From NCBI GenBank assembly GCA_942493325.1, contig OW818689.1, forward strand, positions 1,674,001 through 1,738,000: a stretch of 64,000 nucleotides of DNA, in the 5' to 3' direction. The stretch is from JAAFHB01 sp942493325. GTDB taxonomy: Bacteria; Bacteroidota; Bacteroidia; Bacteroidales; Prolixibacteraceae. Below the pieces are notes generated by a model that was not told where the DNA came from, did no database searches, and worked only from the letters and a program-made list of their open reading frames with translations. Positions 61,458 to 64,000 of the stretch are shown piece by piece (position 1 is the first letter of the stretch; every line of letters starts with the position of its first letter). The translations under genes were made by a program, and so were the position numbers.

Positions 61458-63146
61458 ATGAATTATCACTCCATTTTTAACAGGCCTTGTGCCATTGCAC
61501 TATGCAGTTTAATCCTGCTGTTCTCCTTCGGATGCAGCACTGCAAATACAAATCCGAATGAGTTTTCGGCTGATATTATTGTCTATGGGGGTACTTCTGC
61601 AGCAGTAACCGCTGCCGTCGAAGCGGTTCAATCGGGGAAGACCGTTCTGGTTGTTTCTCCCGATATCCACCTGGGTGGTCTTTCATCCGGTGGACTTGGG
61701 TATACCGATACGGGAAATAAATCAACAATCGGGGGCCTCTCGCGTGAATTCTATCACCGCGTCTGGAAACATTACAATGATTCTGTTTCCTGGAAATGGG
61801 AAAAGCATGCTGAATACGGGAATCAGGGACAGGGAACTGTGGCCATGGACGGCGAAAACCGTACCATGTGGATTTTTGAACCCCATGTTGCTGAACAGGT
61901 GTTCGAAGAATTTGTTGCCGAAAATAACATTACAGTATTGCGTGATGAATGGCTGGACCGGGAGAATGGAGTTATCATGAAAAAAGGGAAGATCATTTCC
62001 TTTAAAACGTTATCCGGAAAGATATTTTCAGGCAAGGTTTTTATAGATGCAACTTATGAAGGCGACCTTATGGCTGCTGCCGGAGTATCGTACCATGTTG
62101 GGCGTGAAGCTTGTTCAGTATACAATGAAACATGGAACGGGGTACAGGCTGATGCAAAACACCACGGCCATTATTTTAAGAATCAGATTGATCCTTACAA
62201 AATTCCCGGAAAACCCGAAAGTGGCTTACTGTATGGCATCTCGTCGGAACCAATAGCACCAAACTGTACGGGCGATAATAAAATTCAGGCTTATTGTTTC
62301 CGTTTATGCATGAGCAATCATCCCGAAAACAGGGTCTCATTTCCAAAACCTGAAAATTATGATCCGGCAAAATATGAATTACTGGCCCGCGTATTTGATG
62401 CCGGATGGAAAGAATGGTTTGGCAAATTTGATATGATCCCCAACCGTAAAACAGATACCAACAATCACGGTCCTTTCAGCAGCGACTTCATAGGTATGAA
62501 CTATGATTACCCGGAGGCTTCGTATCCACGCCGCAAGGAGATCATCAAAGCTCATGAAGATTATCAAAAGGGATTGCTGTATTTCGTGGCCAACGACCTA
62601 AGGGTTCCGGAGGATGTCAGGAAAGAAATGCAAAACTGGGGACTGGCAAAGGATGAGTTTACCGATAATGGCAATTGGTCAAGGCAACTCTATATCCGCG
62701 AAGCAAGACGCATGATCGGAGTGTACGTAACGAGTGAAAATGATGTGCTTGCAAAACGTGAGGTACCAAATCCGGTCGGGATGGGCTCTTATGCCATGGA
62801 TTCGCACAACATCCAGCGTTATGTCACCGCCAAAGGTTTTGTCCAGAACGAAGGTGATGTGGGTGTTAGTCCGCGCCGTCCTTATTCTGTAGCCTACGGT
62901 TCAATAATTCCAAAGCGGGAAGAATGTTCCAACCTCATTGTCCCGGTATGTGTATCCTCGAGCCATATTGCTTACGGATCGATCCGCATGGAACCCGTAT
63001 TTATGATTTTAGGTCAGTCTGCCGCGGCAGCTGCCTGTATCGCTATTGATAAGAAACAACCTGTTCAGGATATCAGTTACACAACATTAAACGAAAAACT
63101 TCTGAGCCGCGGTCAGGTGCTTATACTACCGGTAAAAAACAAATGA
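61458..63146 (+). CDS. FAD-dependent oxidoreductase lipoprotein (PF12831 type)
   Basis: The 562-residue protein has a lipobox SFGCS (Cys26), so it is anchored rather than Tat-exported like its neighbour at 59243. The FAD-binding start is IIVYGGTSAAVTAAVEAVQSG with a GxxSAA-type variant of the dinucleotide loop, followed by HLGGLSSGGLGYTDTGN. The C-terminal MEPVFMILGQSAAAAACIA is the usual FAD_oxidored ending. The two oxidoreductases share the family but clearly differ in sequence, so they are not a recent duplicate. Probably the last gene of the SGNH/oxidoreductase unit, as a strong hairpin follows 24 bases after its stop. Confidence 0.85.
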   Translation: MNYHSIFNRPCAIALCSLILLFSFGCSTANTNPNEFSADIIVYGGTSAAVTAAVEAVQSGKTVLVVSPDIHLGGLSSGGLGYTDTGNKSTIGGLSREFYHRVWKHYNDSVSWKWEKHAEYGNQGQGTVAMDGENRTMWIFEPHVAEQVFEEFVAENNITVLRDEWLDRENGVIMKKGKIISFKTLSGKIFSGKVFIDATYEGDLMAAAGVSYHVGREACSVYNETWNGVQADAKHHGHYFKNQIDPYKIPGKPESGLLYGISSEPIAPNCTGDNKIQAYCFRLCMSNHPENRVSFPKPENYDPAKYELLARVFDAGWKEWFGKFDMIPNRKTDTNNHGPFSSDFIGMNYDYPEASYPRRKEIIKAHEDYQKGLLYFVANDLRVPEDVRKEMQNWGLAKDEFTDNGNWSRQLYIREARRMIGVYVTSENDVLAKREVPNPVGMGSYAMDSHNIQRYVTAKGFVQNEGDVGVSPRRPYSVAYGSIIPKREECSNLIVPVCVSSSHIAYGSIRMEPVFMILGQSAAAAACIAIDKKQPVQDISYTTLNEKLLSRGQVLILPVKNK

Positions 63147-63169
63147 TGATTTAATCAGGTCTTCTCTCT

Positions 63170-63219
63170 TTCCGCTGCGTGCCAGCCATCAGAAATCTAA
63201 TGGCTGGCACGCAGCGGAA
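63170..63219. terminator. 20-bp perfect hairpin after the last oxidoreductase gene
   Basis: A 20-base arm (63170-63189, starting TTCCGCTGCGTG) is matched exactly by its reverse complement at 63200-63219, with the ten-base loop CAGAAATCTA. No T-run follows, so it may act as an RNA-stabilising end or protein-binding palindrome rather than an intrinsic terminator. Confidence 0.55.
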
Positions 63220-63309
63220 TGCAGCATTGCAGGCAATTTGTGTCTGGTCAACACCTGAAACTCTGTGTAACTCTGTGTAATTCTTTTTAATACGTTACTT
63301 TGAATTCAA

Positions 63310-63577
63310 TCCGAATGCATTAACAAATTGGCAAATTTTCTCATTTTCACATCTTCACATTTTCTAATCTTCGCCCCGTCGCTCCCTAGCCCTTTCTCCC
63401 TTTCGAATCTTGCGGCGCATGGAAGATTTGATTTTCAATTCAGAAAGTAGTTGCGCCGCACATTTATTGTTCGTCTTTACCCCGGGTGGCGCGATTCCGA
63501 AGAATGTCAGAGCAATTAATAAATTAAGAATCCGGAACGCTTACCCGGGGCTACAAAGATATAATCCCTCCGGGATT
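63310..63577. repeat. Composite intergenic repeat, unit 1
   Basis: The order of parts is AAATTGGCAAATTTTC, a C/T-rich stretch, TGCGGCGCA...TTGCGCCGCA (about 63411-63460), CCCCGGGTGGCGCGATTCCG...CGGAACGCTTACCCGGGG (about 63480-63550), and AATCCCTCCGGGATT (63563-63577). The whole unit recurs at 63741-64000. No gene is present from 63147 to the window end; an open frame at 63410-63736 lies inside this repeat and lacks coding character. Confidence 0.75.
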
Positions 63578-63740
63578 GGAGAGAACATCAAGAATTTAGC
63601 CACGATGATCTTCGATTTACGAAACAAAGTTCGACTGCCTGCCGCAGCCTGTCCCGAGAATCAGGAAGAATCGGGGAAGTCAATTTATTCAAAGAAAGGT
63701 CTTGCTCCTAAAAAACATTCGTCGATCCAATCCTAAAGCA

Positions 63741-64000
63741 CTGGCAAATTGGCAAATTTTCACATTCTTTCATCTTCTCGTCTTCTCATCTTCTCCCCAT
63801 CACCACTTTTGCCCATTCTCCCGATCGACCTTGGAACCTCCGGCGCACAAAACGGATGATTTTCAATTAAAGGTGTAGTTGCGCCGCATTTCTGTTGTTC
63901 TTCATAATCCCGGGTGGCGCGATTCCGAACAATGTCAGAGCCATTAATAATGTAAGAATCCGGAACGCTTACCCGGGGTCATTAAAATTTAATCCCTTCG
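63741..64000. repeat. Composite intergenic repeat, unit 2 (cut by window end)
   Basis: The same succession as unit 1: GGCAAATTGGCAAATTTTC, C/T-rich stretch, CGGCGCA...TTGCGCCGC around GGATGATTTTCAATTAA, CCCGGGTGGCGCGATTCCG...ACCCGGGG, then TTTAATCCCTTCG running off the end. The spacing to unit 1 is about 430 bases. Confidence 0.75.

Noticed and set aside
63410..63736. 108-codon open frame on the plus strand
   Set aside because: It lies entirely in a repeat unit with hairpins, its composition is unlike the coding regions, and the second repeat unit does not keep the frame.

Overview
The window looks like one stretch of a Bacteroidota chromosome, probably an anaerobic or marine Bacteroidales/Marinilabiliales-type glycan degrader. 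This rests on two SusC/SusD pairs, a FecR anti-sigma factor, many secreted glycosidases and sulfatases, several TAnnTTTG-type -7 promoter boxes, and a tmRNA tag reading GENNFALAA. No 16S or marker gene allows a finer placement, so the lineage is an inference.

Layout. (1) 1-5.6 kb: the end of a prophage. It holds a tail-fibre/receptor-binding protein with an SGNH hydrolase domain and a duplicated 498-bp module, a membrane coiled-coil protein, a GH24 lysozyme, two small membrane/lipoproteins and a tyrosine integrase. The integrase sits against the 3' end of ssrA (tmRNA), a common phage target. (2) 5.7-10.6 kb: housekeeping genes (ssrA, rpe, a RicT/PSP1 protein, trhO, a tRNA-dihydrouridine synthase). 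(3) 11-17 kb, minus strand: a secreted GH26 mannanase-type enzyme, two sulfatases and a Tat-exported Gfo/Idh oxidoreductase. (4) 17-26.4 kb: a toxin-antitoxin remnant with an intact antitoxin gene and an internally deleted PIN toxin, two ECF sigma factors, a GH10-like lipoprotein/secreted hydrolase with a frameshifted C-terminus, a NagB-PIG-L fusion, a DUF4294 protein and a C69 dipeptidase.

(5) 26.9-49.4 kb, all plus strand: an alpha-mannoside utilisation locus. A SusC/SusD/lipoprotein uptake system is followed by a GH38 enzyme, a DUF5054 (GH38-like) enzyme, a GH92 exo-mannosidase, a uroporphyrinogen-decarboxylase-family protein, a second canonical GH38, a DUF4432 epimerase-like protein, an MFS sugar transporter, a D-lyxose/D-mannose isomerase and a PfkB sugar kinase. 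Read together this is a complete inferred route: glycan binding and import, release of mannose in the periplasm, transport into the cytoplasm, isomerisation to fructose and phosphorylation. Three copies of a 170-bp MITE-like element punctuate the locus.

(6) 49.4-50.3 kb: a REP-associated tyrosine transposase (RAYT) flanked by two BIME-like repeats, with a third copy embedded in frame inside its own coding sequence. (7) 50.4-63.1 kb: a second Sus-like locus (FecR, STN-type SusC, SusD, DUF4959/DUF5000-type and DUF4998-type lipoproteins) followed by two FAD-dependent oxidoreductases flanking a secreted SGNH hydrolase. Its substrate cannot be told from sequence. (8) 63.1-64 kb: no gene, only structured intergenic repeats that also occur near 17.5 kb and partly near 10.8 kb.

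The most unusual signals are the in-frame BIME inside the RAYT gene, the 170-bp element with apparent 10-bp target duplications, the gutted toxin beside an intact antitoxin, and the catabolic logic of the mannoside locus with its unexplained UroD-family member.
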